Position numbers and translations under genes: made by a program. This document shows, piece by piece, positions 20,384 to 33,800 of a DNA stretch of 64,000 nucleotides. The notes under the pieces are model-generated. The model was not told the DNA's origin. It did not search any database and was given only the letters and a program-made list of their open reading frames with translations. Positions within the stretch are counted from its first letter, which is position 1. Every line of letters begins with the position of its first letter. Where the stretch lies: assembly GCA_018340375.1 (NCBI GenBank), contig JAFFJZ010000001.1, positions 11,736,001 to 11,800,000 on the forward strand, in the 5' to 3' direction. This DNA comes from Gonatopus flavifemur. Taxonomy: Eukaryota > Arthropoda > Insecta > Hymenoptera > Dryinidae.

Positions 20384-21807
20384 GTTTTCTGAGTCTTTTA
20401 AGATCAGTTCAAAAAGAGAGCGACCAAACCTGCAACTTCCTGCAGCTAAATGAAATTGAGTCTGTTTCTATATATCATGAAGGAATATTCTACGTTGGAA
20501 TTAGCGAGTCACAAAGAGGCACAAATGTTCTGGAGCTTGATGAAATCCTAAAACATTGAAATTTGACGATTATATACCTCTTCCTTCCATAGATGTCTGA
20601 AAAATCGAGGAAAATTATTTTCTAGCTTATTTTATCACATTTCGACAAGAAAATTCAAGCCCGTTCATTTTCCTTGAATAATACTGAAAAACATTGCAAA
20701 TAAAGTTAAGGTAAATTTTGCGCAGTTTTTCACGCTTTTGGTCCACTGTGCGCTCTGGTGGTAACTGTTATGGGTTGATGCCCTTATGTAAAATGGTGTT
20801 ATCATTTCAACTCCTTTACCAGTACTGGCAATCCAACCATAATGGTCGCTCTAGATTTGCCAGTACTGGCACCTCCGGCAACAGTAGTGAGCCAGTAGCG
20901 GCCCGTGTTTCCATTTCCACATGCGCTGTAATACAGAACACCAATGATGGGCAATATTTGACAGTGCCAATGAGCACAGCTTGACATCATTTTGATATCA
21001 ATTTAAATGGATTGTCACTACAAATTGGTACATTTTGATACAATACAGTTTCAATCGACATTCTATAAAATTGAATAGAAGGTTGACGATGTTTTTATAA
21101 AACATATCGATATCGTTAGGTATCGGTCATCATTATAGTACACAAATGACCGAATATTAAATTTATATACAAGTTTCAATCAAATCAAATTGTTCACAAT
21201 TTTACATCTATTGTCATTTTATTATAAAACTAGATACTTCGAATTTCTTCAATTTGAAACGAGATTGATTTTTCAACATTCAAAACTATTCATATCCTAT
21301 AATGAATCGTAATTTTCTCTATAAAACAAACCACAGTTTTTTATGAAAAATTTCGAACAGGGATTTGTTTTCTCTACAGTGACGTATTCAATGTTTCAAT
21401 TTTGTATGTGATTTATATTATAACAATTTATCAGAATACAATCTATTATTTTCTATTGATTGTGACCAACGACAAAGCGAATATTGTTCAAGAATCTTTC
21501 ATAAACAATGAAATTTCGAAACAACGAAACTTGATCGCTTCATATCATAATGATGAAATAACCGAATGTGTAAAAGAAATTTTCGTTTGTCCAGTCGTGA
21601 ACGTAATATCCCACAGTGCGGTTGTATAATACTCTTGCACTCATTATTTTAGCTGTGAAGAGCATTTAATAGATTTCAAAAAAATAAATACACATCAATT
21701 ATTAGCATCAGGTTTATGGATTATTCGTTGTAGATGTTACTGTTGCTTTCAATCAAACAAATGAACACTGATTCTGTGAATTGAATTAATTGACGTGAGG
21801 GTGAACC
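20384..21807. other. Upstream of the secreted-protein gene, no feature recognised
   Basis: No supported coding frame. 20770-20960 has alternating GCCAGTACTGGC-type words. The last few hundred bases before ATG 21808 should contain the promoter and 5' untranslated region; I see no decisive TATA or initiator motif. Confidence 0.3.
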
Positions 21808-24800
21808 ATGCATAAAATTATCTTCATTCATTTGGCGTTGGCTGTGAATATTCAATTCCAGTGTGCTGCAATTTTACTGGATGAATATGAAAGAAGTACT
21901 ACCAATTCCGAGTAAGTCAACAGATGCTGCATCCTATCTTATTGATAATTTTTTATCACTAATTTCACTATTTCTGCTTCATACAAAAAAAGTCGCTCTG
22001 CAAATGTTGCTTTTAAATTGTTTTTTCAAATTGACGTGAACTTGCTGGGAGTTTGGTATTCATGTGATTGAGAGTTTCGTGAAACTGAGCAACTTCTCAG
22101 CAAAACGACAACAACTGAAGCTAAAATCCTAGATTTACAGAATATTATTGCGCATTTGGCGACCAACGTCCCTGCAAATTGCTTCAAACTTATTTTGAGT
22201 GTTTTCAACAATCATTTGTTGCACATTTGCAACAAAGAAGGAGAAGAATTTGCAATCCTTCTAAACCGTTGACAATTTCAGCAATACTGCAAGCGCAGAA
22301 ATTTTCAAAATTATTTATAATGTCCGGATATAATTATATATAACTTGTATGTAAACTATATTAAATCATATATAATTTTGAAAATGTTTCCACTCCGTAA
22401 GGTCGTTGGAATTTCAGTTTCACCAGGATTTTTCCACAAACTTCCAACATTCCCTGCTCAAAAAATCTCATTGAACTGACTGATTCTCTTTGATTCGGAT
22501 ACAGAAAACTGATTCAAACCCATTGAGAATCAATCGGTTCAATGAGATTTTTTAAGCAGGGTTGTGTTTGTTGGGTTCTGTCGTTCGATTCCAACTCCAA
22601 TTTTTAGTAAAGATATTTTCAACAGCAAGGTAGAATTTTTATTTATAATACAAACATCAACTTCATAGAAGGATCCCACATGACAAGAAAAGTGCACACG
22701 GAAGAAAGTATTGCCGAAGGTTGAGTAAAACGGGGACATAGTAGCGTTCGCGCGAAGTTGAAAAACCGGTGGACTTCATTTTACTCGACTACAGATGAAA
22801 ATTCGTTCAGTACTCCACTTGTGGAGATAATAAAAACATTCGAATTTATTTTCATCTTTAGTTGAGTTGAATGAAATCAATCGGATTCTAAACTTCGCGG
22901 GAAAGTCACTATGTCCCCGTTTCACTCAACTTCGGGTTATTTTTTGCAAATACATTTTCTCCGTACAGGATGCCTTATGCAGTAGGGTTTACTTCCAAGA
23001 GATGTCTAGAAAGTATCTTCCAGAAGATCTAAAACTTGCCCCATTAAAAATGTCTGACAGATCCTGACAGATTCCGGTCAAAATTCTGTCTGGTTCCGTC
23101 GGAAATCATCATGCCTGGGACAAAAAACCGACCAAATTCTGACAGAAAATTATCTGTCGGACATTTGGAATAGGGTGTCTTACGGACAATAATGTCAAAG
23201 AAGATCGATCCTTTTTCATAGAAAGAATATCTAGGTTCCATAGATTTTCATGAAATATCCATAAGAATTTTATAAACTACAGCAGAGAAAATATCTTCCA
23301 GGTGTCTTTTCGATACCTTTCAGAAATCACCCAGATAGCATGAAGCCCGCCAAGAATTCATCAAAAACCTTATTTAAATTCTGAAGTTCTTAAAGTGTTC
23401 TTCAAGAATTCGTTAACGAACGTTGTACTATCCGGAAAGAACTTACTGTTTTAGATATCTAAAGTATATCCTTAGTTCTCGCAACAGACATTTTGAACTT
23501 GCTTTGAGATATTTCCAAAACCTGAATTGTTTTATGGAAAGTGGATTTCCTTCAAGACAGACTGAGGATTGAGCCAATCAGTTGAACAATTTTCGTAATC
23601 CCTCGAAGTTTGAACCATTTATTGACACGAATTAATGAATAAACGTAACCAAACTAAGTATCTGAATAACCTGGTGAAAATAAATTGTCAACGTTGCAAT
23701 GGAATTTTGCAGAAATTGGAAAGAATTGTACATTGAGCATCATTTCGCATTTTTTGAGTGTAAAAGTGATCCTTTTTCGAGTGAACTTGCAACCCTATGT
23801 TTTAACCAGAGGACATGAATAATAAGAACTCAATTTATTTGAATGATTTATGGTCTTTGAAACCAATAGGGAACAAAAAAATAGCTGCTAACGTAGGTAT
23901 TTCTCAATATTTGGTTATACAATTGGTTTAATAAACAGCCAAGAACGTGATTTTTCAGTTCTGAACTCTCAGTCTATGCCCCGTTTCTTTACTAGGGAAA
24001 ATGTACAATTTCTAGGAGTTCTCAGCATTTTTCGGAAAAATTTTAGCACACTTTGTCTCCAGAAATGTAAATATTGTGATGAATAATTCGAATATTGCTG
24101 ATTCGTGATTAACGTGACGCAAACATGAATCACTAACATACTTTTGAATGCATCGTCGACATAAATATATATACCGAAAGACGATTTTAGTAGAATATTA
24201 TATAACAAGATTGAAACCGTGGTTCTCAGAATAACGAAAAGAGAATTATTCACGCTGACAGCACAACATGCTACTGGAATATTTATGGAATATCCTTGAT
24301 AAAAAGAGGTAATTGAAACCTATTGATTAATTAAATTTAATAGAAACTCTGGAACGGTGAATGGCCACTTGAATTTAGTGAATTTCCACTGAATCTCATT
24401 AGATCAACCGGTTGCAATGGGTGCCAACAGGTTTGAAAAAATCCTATACAGGACATCCACGTCACCTCTCTGTGGAATTCACACGGAAAGAAATTTGTAG
24501 CTATATCAGCTAAATTTTAGCTATTGTAGGTAAATTTTTTAGCAACATTAGCAAAAATTCAGCTGATGAAGCCAAAAGTTTTGCTACAGCACGCAGTTGG
24601 AAATTTTATGTGAATCTATTGGAAAATTCGTTCGTCATGAATTTTCTGTTAAATATTCAGAGATGTGCAAAATGGGTGTTGTAATGCATTTAAAATAGAA
24701 AATCTACAATGACTAATTCTTTCCCATTTCAAATGCAAAATGTAAAATAGTTTTGGAAGACATATGGAAAATGAGAAATGCAAAATGGGTATTTTGAAAA

Positions 24801-27800
24801 TGGTTTTATTTGAAATAGAATTTTTGGTTTTCATGGAGAATTTGAAGCTACACCATTACCGAGTGTTTGATTAATTCATCGCAATAAAATAAGTATACTA
24901 TAGTTAATTGAAGAATGAATAAAAATAATTGTATTTGTTTTTCAATTAAAATTTGTTGCATTTTAATAGGACTAATTTTCCAAATAATTCGTCACTTATT
25001 TTTCTCCTATGAGGTCTCATAATTATACCTCTGAATGAAAACAGGCGTTCCACTGGCGCAGAGCTAGGTAGACAAGTATTGAATCTTAAGAATATTTTTC
25101 TGATTGTGGGGTAAGCATGTAGGATTTCAAGAGAAGTCTTCCCGTCTTGAAGATATTGAAGAACTCCCAGATCGCTCTCATTAGTATCGACATCAGCAAA
25201 CGATGAGTTTGAGTCCTCTTGAAACATGTAGCATGATTCGTCTTTTCCTCTTTGCTTCGTAGAGGTGCTATCTTTTTCTAAACTTTGTTTCTCCACATGC
25301 TTTATGTTTCGGACTTTTGTTGATATTAGTGCTCTCACACATTCTCGGTAGTCTTTTGGTGCCAATTTGAGTTTGAAAAATGGATGAGATACTGAGGCTA
25401 ATATCGCATCATTCACTGAAGATTCCAGTAGCAGGAATTTTTCGAAACGTCGACTAAAATTTTTATCAATAACCTGTACCAAAGGATGACAATAAGAGCA
25501 TTTACCTTAGTGACGAACGATGTACCCACGAGTATGGAACAATCAACCTAAGCAAAGGTCTAAATATATAGGTGTTCTCATTATTCCTGAGTCTGCCGAT
25601 CAGTAGAGGGAGCACTTTATGCGTTTTAAAAGAACCCACTCCACGGATGGAAAAATCATGGACGGAAATTACTGTTCTAGAGGATAATCCCACAGGAATG
25701 TAGAAATAATTACGAAATTGCATGTAGCACTTCATTATTATTATTACAGTTCTAATCACACTCACAGAAAGGATTTTTTGAAATGAGGAAATTTTTCTTG
25801 TCGCTGGGACAAAAGTTTTGTGACAAAATTCATTTTTTTTCTTGAGCCTAGAAAATTTCACTTGAACTAAAAAAATTTCTTTTGAAGTCAAAACGAACTT
25901 TTCTTCCCCAATAAAGATATTTCTCTTCAAAGCTTCCACAATTTCTCTGCAAAACTTCATTATCGCAATTCTTAGAGAAAGAAAGAATTTTTTCAACAGA
26001 TTCATCTTCCAAAACTCTGTGAAATTCTGCATATTTCTGAAAATTTCTATTGCCGATAAAGGTTTCTCTGTACATTTTCAACTTATTGGTCAAAGTTGTT
26101 TTGTTGAGAAATGTTGAATTTTCTCAACATTTTTCTACTTGATAAATGATGGAAACATTTGATGAGGAAAGGAATTTTCTCTACGAATTCATACATTTCT
26201 CTTCATACTACATTTGCAGAAAAAAATGTGAATTTTCTCTTTATTTGTTTATTCCAAGAATATCACGGCTTGTGGCGGAGAGTTGAGTTTTCTATACAAA
26301 TTCATACATTTTTCTCACATCGCCTTTGCGGAGATAAAGTGAATTTTTTCAAATTTTTCAATCGACTCAAAACAACTCAAGTAAAATTCACTAGCAGGCC
26401 TCGAAAAAAACCTCTCTCCCACGACCCACTCATTTTTCCTTTCGGAGGATTCTGAATCGATTAGTCTATATCTGACGGGAACGAATTTTTTCAAATTTTC
26501 TATCGATTTGACCCAGCACTTGGAAAAATTTACAAGTCAAGGTCGAAAAAAACCTTTCTCCCACGATCTACTCATTTTTCGTTTCATAAGATTCTGAATC
26601 GATTGGTCTATATCTTACAGGGACGAACTTTCAAAATTTTCTATCGATGTGACCCAGCACTTGGAAAAATTTACAAGTTGAGGTCAAAAAAATCCCCTCT
26701 CCCACGACCTATTCATTTTTCGTTTCAGAAGATTCTGAATTGATTGGTCTATACCTCATGAAAACGAATTTTTTAAAATTTTCCATTGCGATGATTCCCA
26801 TAAGTGGTACTTTAAGATTACTGTAGTCATCTCGGAGATCCGCTGATGTGATAGAGGCTTTGCTTCTCACTCGCAGGACCCGGGTTCAATCCTCACTGAG
26901 GAAAGTTCCTAAAAATGGACTTTCAATGTGGTGTCTCTTCCCTAAAGTCATTCAAGTCGAACTGGAAGGAGATTTGTAGAGATAAACTCTGAACAAAAAT
27001 TTTTTTCCTGAAGCAAAAGAGAATAGATAAAACAGAGATTCGTAGAGTAATGCAGAGAAGTATTTAATGTAATATGGAGATTTGGCGAGTTTTGTACGAA
27101 TTTTGTGGAGAAATTCATAAAATATTACGAAGATTGGAAGAATTCTGTACAATTTTGCAGAGTAATGCAGAAATTTGTAGAGTAATATTTATGGTTAAAA
27201 ATTCTGAAAATTTCTCAAAGCGTCCGAAATATGACAGTTATGTAGAAAAATCTGAAGAGTTTTGAAGACTTTTGAAGAGAAATATTTCTATTTCAGAATA
27301 GAAAATGGGTACAAAAAACCATTCAAATGCAAATGGAAAATGCTATTACAAAATAAGTATTTCAAATAGAAAATGAAAATGGGTACAAAAAACCATTCAA
27401 ATGCAAATGGAAAATGCTATTACAAAATAAGTATTTCAAATAGAAAATGAAAATGGGTATTTTCCATTTTGTATTTCCATTTGAAATGAAATCACTTCAA
27501 ATAATGCACATCTCTGTAAATATTCAACACGAACATGTGTGCAACTTCTATACAATCTAGTTGATGCTCCTTGTGTAATCAGGTCTGAACTGATTTATAA
27601 TGTAAAATCATTCAAACAAGTGGAGAAAAGTGTCATTTTTCCACACAAATTTTATTCAACTCAAGAATGAACATAAAAATTGTGTTATTCTCAATGACCA
27701 AGGGGAGGTCGCCAGTGGTGGGTGCTACTTTTTGATGGAAGATCCATATACGCGTAACTTTGGTACTCGTCATTCATTTTGGTTTCGGCTCCCATTCTAA

Positions 27801-30800
27801 TGGGGCTTAGTTTTCTGGATATGCAAATCTGAAGATCGAGTGCAAGTTGATATACGCAAAGAAAGTACCCCCATCCAAGTGATAGAGCTTCAACGTCTGG
27901 TCTCAACGATCCATCTTCAATTCTCATTGAAGACTATTTTGTTCAATTTATTCTCATGCATTTGTTTTAACATAAACAAAAGTGCGATTTTCATATTTAA
28001 TTTACGTAAAAAAATCTATACATCATACTTTTCAACTGTTAATTCAGTACTTATTTTGAATTTCATTTGACAGTTGTGTTGAATTTATACGATCAGAAAT
28101 TCCAATAAAAACTTAATCAGTATCCTTTTGTGTCATATTATTTACATCAAGCTTCGGTCATTAGCTAACACAAACACATTATGTTGAATCGACACAAAAA
28201 TTTGTGTGGGCCGTTTGGGACATGTGGAATGTGTTGAATTTCACACAAAAATCCAGCTGGACAGCTAAAATTTAACTATCAGAGCTAAAAAAACGGCTGT
28301 CCATCCCAGAAAACAAAGTGGTTCAATGATTGTACAATCATGGACACTTTGAAGTCGTTCACGATTTTACAATTAATTATATGATAAGTTAACACATTAT
28401 TGACCAATTCCAGATAACATGTAGGCTTGTCATAACCCTGTCACACTTGTCATTCGATTGTTTTTGGCTTGTTATTGACAACCTTGTCAGTGTAAGGTTG
28501 CTACAGCCCTGCTGCAAGGGTTTTGTAAGCTTGTACCCTTGTCGTGTGTCAACTGGGAGGCTTATATCAACCTTGTCACAAGCTTGCCTGACAACATTGC
28601 AGCAAGGTTAAATTGCTATCTGGGATGATGCATGCATTGAAAACTACTGCAACTGTTGTGCATCAATGATTGTACAATAATTGATAGTATTCACGCATTA
28701 GCCATTCTGATAGTACAACCATTGGTCAATTGTTCATGCATCATTATGTCCATCAGATTGAGCGATCGTGGACTCGTTCGTTTTGTTTTCTGGAATCTCA
28801 TAGCTAAATCCTTTTTTCTGTGCACACAGTGAAAAATTTTGTGTATTTTCAACACGCGTGTATGTTCCAGGAGGTCTATTCGCAATTTATGTTAAATATT
28901 GACACAAAAAATGCATCAAATCGACACAAAAATGTTAAATTTACATTGAAAATCTGTGAATTTCAGAATTGATATGTTGTTTTCAACACAAACTATGAGT
29001 GGACCTCCTGTAACACAAAATTTTTCGCTGTGCAGGGAAAAAAGGAAGCGGTGGATACAACGTGGTACGACGGAGAGATGTCCACCCGAAAAAACGACCC
29101 ATTGTGTCATAATGGATCCACTGCTTCCTTTCTTCTCCCTGAATTTTCACGGAGAGACGACGTAATTAATTCCATCGGTGACTTCCCTGCACGGGAAAAA
29201 GAAAACACTACTGCTTACTGTGAATGACAGCGATCGGTTGAAAAACAAATGAGAACACGCTTGGATAATGAGGATTAGCACGATCACAGTGATGAGTATT
29301 GTAATAAAATGCCTCAACGCTGACCGGACAGTAATGAGGACTGGGAAACGCAGTACTGCATAGAATGAATTTGAGTTTCAATGTATTTTTGTGATTCACA
29401 GTAACCATTGCTGTTTTCTTGTTTCCGTGTGTATGGGATGTAAGTGATCATTAACCGTTGCAAAATTTGTATTAATTTTGATCAATTGATGGGATTCAAT
29501 AGACTTTTTGAACTATGGATGTATAAAGATCTTCTGAACGCCAGGGTGATATTGTATTTACTCCAAAAAAAATTACAAAAATGTGATAAATTCCAATTTC
29601 TCTTTAATCAATTATTTCACAGATCCACCTTCACACCACAGCCTCCAACTCCAGCACCAACGATTCTTCCAGTGCATAACGATTCAACACCAATGCTCAA
29701 CCAAACGATAACAAATTTCAAACGACTGGAAGAAAAAGAAAACAAAATTCAGGATCTATTCCTAGACGACGGTAGCACTAACATTAGAACTGCTAGAAAA
29801 GTAATATCAAAACGTTGTAAAACACCGTCCTTGCTATCATCAAAACATATCCATCAAACACCGACCGAGTTTGTAAAAGTTCCAAATCTTCGCAATCAAG
29901 CCCTGAACAACGAGCCAAATGTGCAACTGGTAAAAGACCCAACATTAGTCGGAGCCCCCAATACCGACACATCAATTAAATCCATGACCGAGAACGATCG
30001 AACGAACCTTCTTCGAATCTTAAAACGAAAGCTTCCGCTTCAGAAGTATGAAATCCAAGTTCCCCAAAACCGAAAGCAAAAGCCCCAAGGGAAAGAGTGC
30101 GGAAAGAAAAAGTTCGTTTGTTATTGTCAAGAAGAGCCTTGTGGGAAAACGCAAAAACCGTCTCCCAACAAAAACAAGAAACATCAAAAGATCAATAAAG
30201 ACCCTCCCAATTATTTTCCTTCTCCAGCGATTCTTCAGAAACCACAACCACATCCATCCCATATCAATCCTCTTCCTATGATACCAATTTTACATCCTGT
30301 CGTTCCAAACCCAGAATTCTATCCCCTCTACGATCAAAATTATGACCAACCGATTTCATCTGGTGACAAGAATCTTGGGTCTGCTCAAAATTCGATGACA
30401 ACGGATTATCCAGCACTGTCAAATACGAAGAAGATCGTTCAAGATTTGAAAGAAAGAATTCCTGAGACTTTTAATATGAATGATTGCGTAAAAAAATACA
30501 GTGGAGCGTATTGCGTGAATGCAGTTAGAGCGATGATGAAGAAATTGAAGAAAGGCGATGATATATTGGGAAATGAAAATCCACATTCTACGGAAGATTA
30601 TGTGAATACCTACACATACAGCGATGAGGATACCGGTCGTATTACAGTGTCCATTCATTCAACTCTTGGCAACAAAGATGATGATTCTAATCAACAACTT
30701 ACATCAGAATCATCTAGTACCGATATCGGTGGTGTTGAATCACATGTTGGTTCTTCGGATCAGAGTGCATCACCGTTGGAACAAGATGAATATTTGATTG

Positions 30801-33800
30801 AATCGACGCAAATATCACAACCAGGAATGCAAGAAGTTCCAGTCAGTGAAGACGATTATTCGACTGGAGACGCAAAGCCGGTAGCCTTAGGTAAAGTATA
30901 ATAAATACAGAATAATTCAAGATAGATTCTTCTGCTGGTAAGAAACTCGAAATAGCATGTATTTGAAATTTTTGCAGACATTGCAGAAGGAACAATGGTG
31001 ACGGATGCCGGATCGGAATATGGTAGTTTTCATACTGGTTCAGAGGAAAAACTTCTATCTAATATTCCCACCGAATCGAATTTAGCAGATATTTTAGGAG
31101 AAACCAGATCCATCGGTGAATCGCAAGAATCGAAATCCGATGTTACATTTTCCAGTTTATCGAAGTCCGCGGGAAACTCAAGAGAAGGTACTTGGGGTAG
31201 TAAATTGCTAACAATTTCGAGAATTTAATGGGTATTTGTGGCTGCCAATTCCCAACACAATTCGGATCACTGTTCCATGTAACGAGAAATCCAACAATTG
31301 TTATCTGAAACATTCATTCAAAGAAGTTTTTTTAATAAATTGATAACAATTCCAGTCATCAAAATACTGAAAGTTGATACCAACACCGGAGTGCTAGCCA
31401 TTTTGAATGAGAAATACTTTAATAAAATTGGAATATTCCTCTGTTCACGTATTAAAGGACTGAGGCGGAAATGGACTCTTTATCATTTTATATATCATAA
31501 AATTCATATCAAGTTTCAATAAATTTGTATAAAATATATCCGAGTGAAGAAATTTTCAAAATTGTTTATAATTTGTATAGAATTATATATAATTTTGAAA
31601 ACTTTTCCACTCGGTTCTTGTTGAAGTAGATGCAAATGTTGTGTACTAAAAATCATATCGAGTCCACTTTTCTTCCAATCCTGTTGGAATTGGAAGCTTT
31701 TCTGCTGTTTCGAAGATTTCTTAGAAATTTTCTAGGAGTGAGAACAATTGAAGACATATGAAAGATATCTTTTTATGTTATACATAAACATATTCGAATT
31801 TTATATAATTCTGAAAATTTTTCCTCTCGGGAGGAATTGTTTATGAATGATTTTTACACATTTTATATAACAATTGTGTAGTAGTAGCTCATTAAATTCT
31901 GAAACGAACGGAAATATTTCATCTTTTTAACATAAAAAATTTATTACAGGAATACAAAGAATTGACTATTCAGAAGGCGCAGGTGGAACCATTGAAGATG
32001 GCGTTGGATATTCCATTCCACCTTCCAATATTCTTGGAGTAGCTAACAGCGAATCTACTGACAATGTCATGATTTCAGAAACATGGAATAATTTGAAAGA
32101 TGATTTTGATTTAATATCAAACCAGAACGAAGATGAAAGTGCGACAGTGATGGTAGAAATAACACAATCAGCTCCTGAAACTGCCCATAATTCTGGTAAT
32201 GTACATCCAAATTACGAACCAGGAGAAAATAATGATAACGTTGCATCAGTCTCATCCGATCAGTTATTTCCAACAGACATGAGCAATGAGAATGGCGAAT
32301 CTATAGTTGGGAATGTGCTGGAGTACACGGAAAGTACTGAAAAATTGAAAATAGAAAAAATCATTGGAGATGAATTTCCAACTACCGACGAGATAGGTGA
32401 AATATATACAAATCAAAACACTGAGAAAACATTATTGGGAAAGAGCAAAATTCATCAAACCGAGAAGACGTATTTCCATGAAAAATCAGATACCAATGTA
32501 GATTATTCTTCCATCAGATCTGAAAATGGCAAAAATTTTGATCATTCAACAACTTATACAGGATTAGATACGACATTCAACGCGAACACAGTTTCTTCGG
32601 AAGAGAGATCTATGGAAGAACAAGTTTACAATTCCACGTTATTGAAACATCTCATGCGAAAAGTAATCGCTAATCTGACATCCACGGATTTAGTAGGGGC
32701 AACACATTCTTCGGATAGCTTGAAAAATTTGGAAAATTCCTTAATATCATCGAATATGGAACCAGAGATTATAGAAAGCACGAAAAAACTGTGGTCTCAA
32801 GTTGCTGAAGTATCCCACAATATTTTGGAGAGTAGTAAAACGCGTAATTGGATGCAGAATATTTTGCAAAGTTTCATATCGGATGATAACGACAATGATA
32901 GCAATCCCAAAGACTTTTTCAACTCACAGTCAGATCGATTGGCCTCGGTAACGGTAGAAGAGCATCGTTTCAAGAACAATCAGTGGGTAACGGAAGTGGT
33001 AACCCTGGCCCCAATTTCAAAACCTGAAAAAAATCATGAATCCATCGTGGGAAATCCTTTCAATTTACAAACTCTTTCTACTCAAAAAGCCAAAGTATCT
33101 TCCACGACTTTAGAAACTGATTCTGAAGATCAAAATGAGGTTTCATCGATCCAATATTACTCACCTAAAGATCGAATTTTAACTTACTTGAAAGACCATC
33201 ATCGTTCAGATGTGGACACTTTATCCATGACAGAATCCAATACTTTCAACGACGATTCTCCTCTTAGAATCCCGATAACGACGAATTTTTATGGCATCCT
33301 TGGTTCGGAATCGTCTACCGAAGCGGAAAATCAAGAAAATTCATCCAAAGAAGAGGACGAGAATACTTATCTAGGCAAAATAATGTCAAACCGCCATTCC
33401 GATGGGGACAACATTTCTGATCTGATGAATTCAGAACTGCACTACATCGGCGATGGAGTTAAATTACCTTTGGAGATTAAGAAATTGAAAGACGGGTCGT
33501 ACGCGTTATCGATATCTTCAAAAATCTGTGAGAATATCATTAAAAAACGATGCCCTTGTTGCGTTCCGCGGACGGGTAACGTTGTAAGAACTGCGAAAAT
33601 TGATTTCGAAAAGGGGACCCCTATTACCAACAAATCGATACGAAAGAGATCTATCGAGCATCAATTTCCCAGCACGGAGAAAACGGTATTACCCGTTTTC
33701 TCCTTACCTGTAGAAATTTTTGCAAAAAAATATAATTTGAAGTTAGATTTGGATGGTATCGATTTCGATACTGAAGATCAAAAAAGTGTAAATGGAAATG

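Larger units (their letters stand above)
24658..27516 (-). mobile_element. hAT element with 8-bp target duplication, 2859 bp, decayed
   Basis: Ends CAGAGATGTGCA (left) and, inverted, CAGAGATGTGCA (right), followed by ATGCAAAATG / CATTTTG-type subterminal words. A perfect 8-bp duplication TAAATATT lies at 24650-24657 and 27517-27524. Ends of this form plus an 8-bp duplication define hAT. It carries a minus-strand transposase C-terminus (24946-25482), a ~142-bp tandem repeat, a SINE-like copy and a duplicated 74-bp segment. The N-terminal half of the transposase is not recognisable. It lies in intron 1 of the 21808-34147 gene. Confidence 0.88.

Noticed and set aside
25502..26032. 176-codon minus-strand frame upstream of the hAT tail as transposase N-terminus
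   Set aside because: No BED finger, catalytic or hAT motif, and it is out of frame with the C-terminal part.
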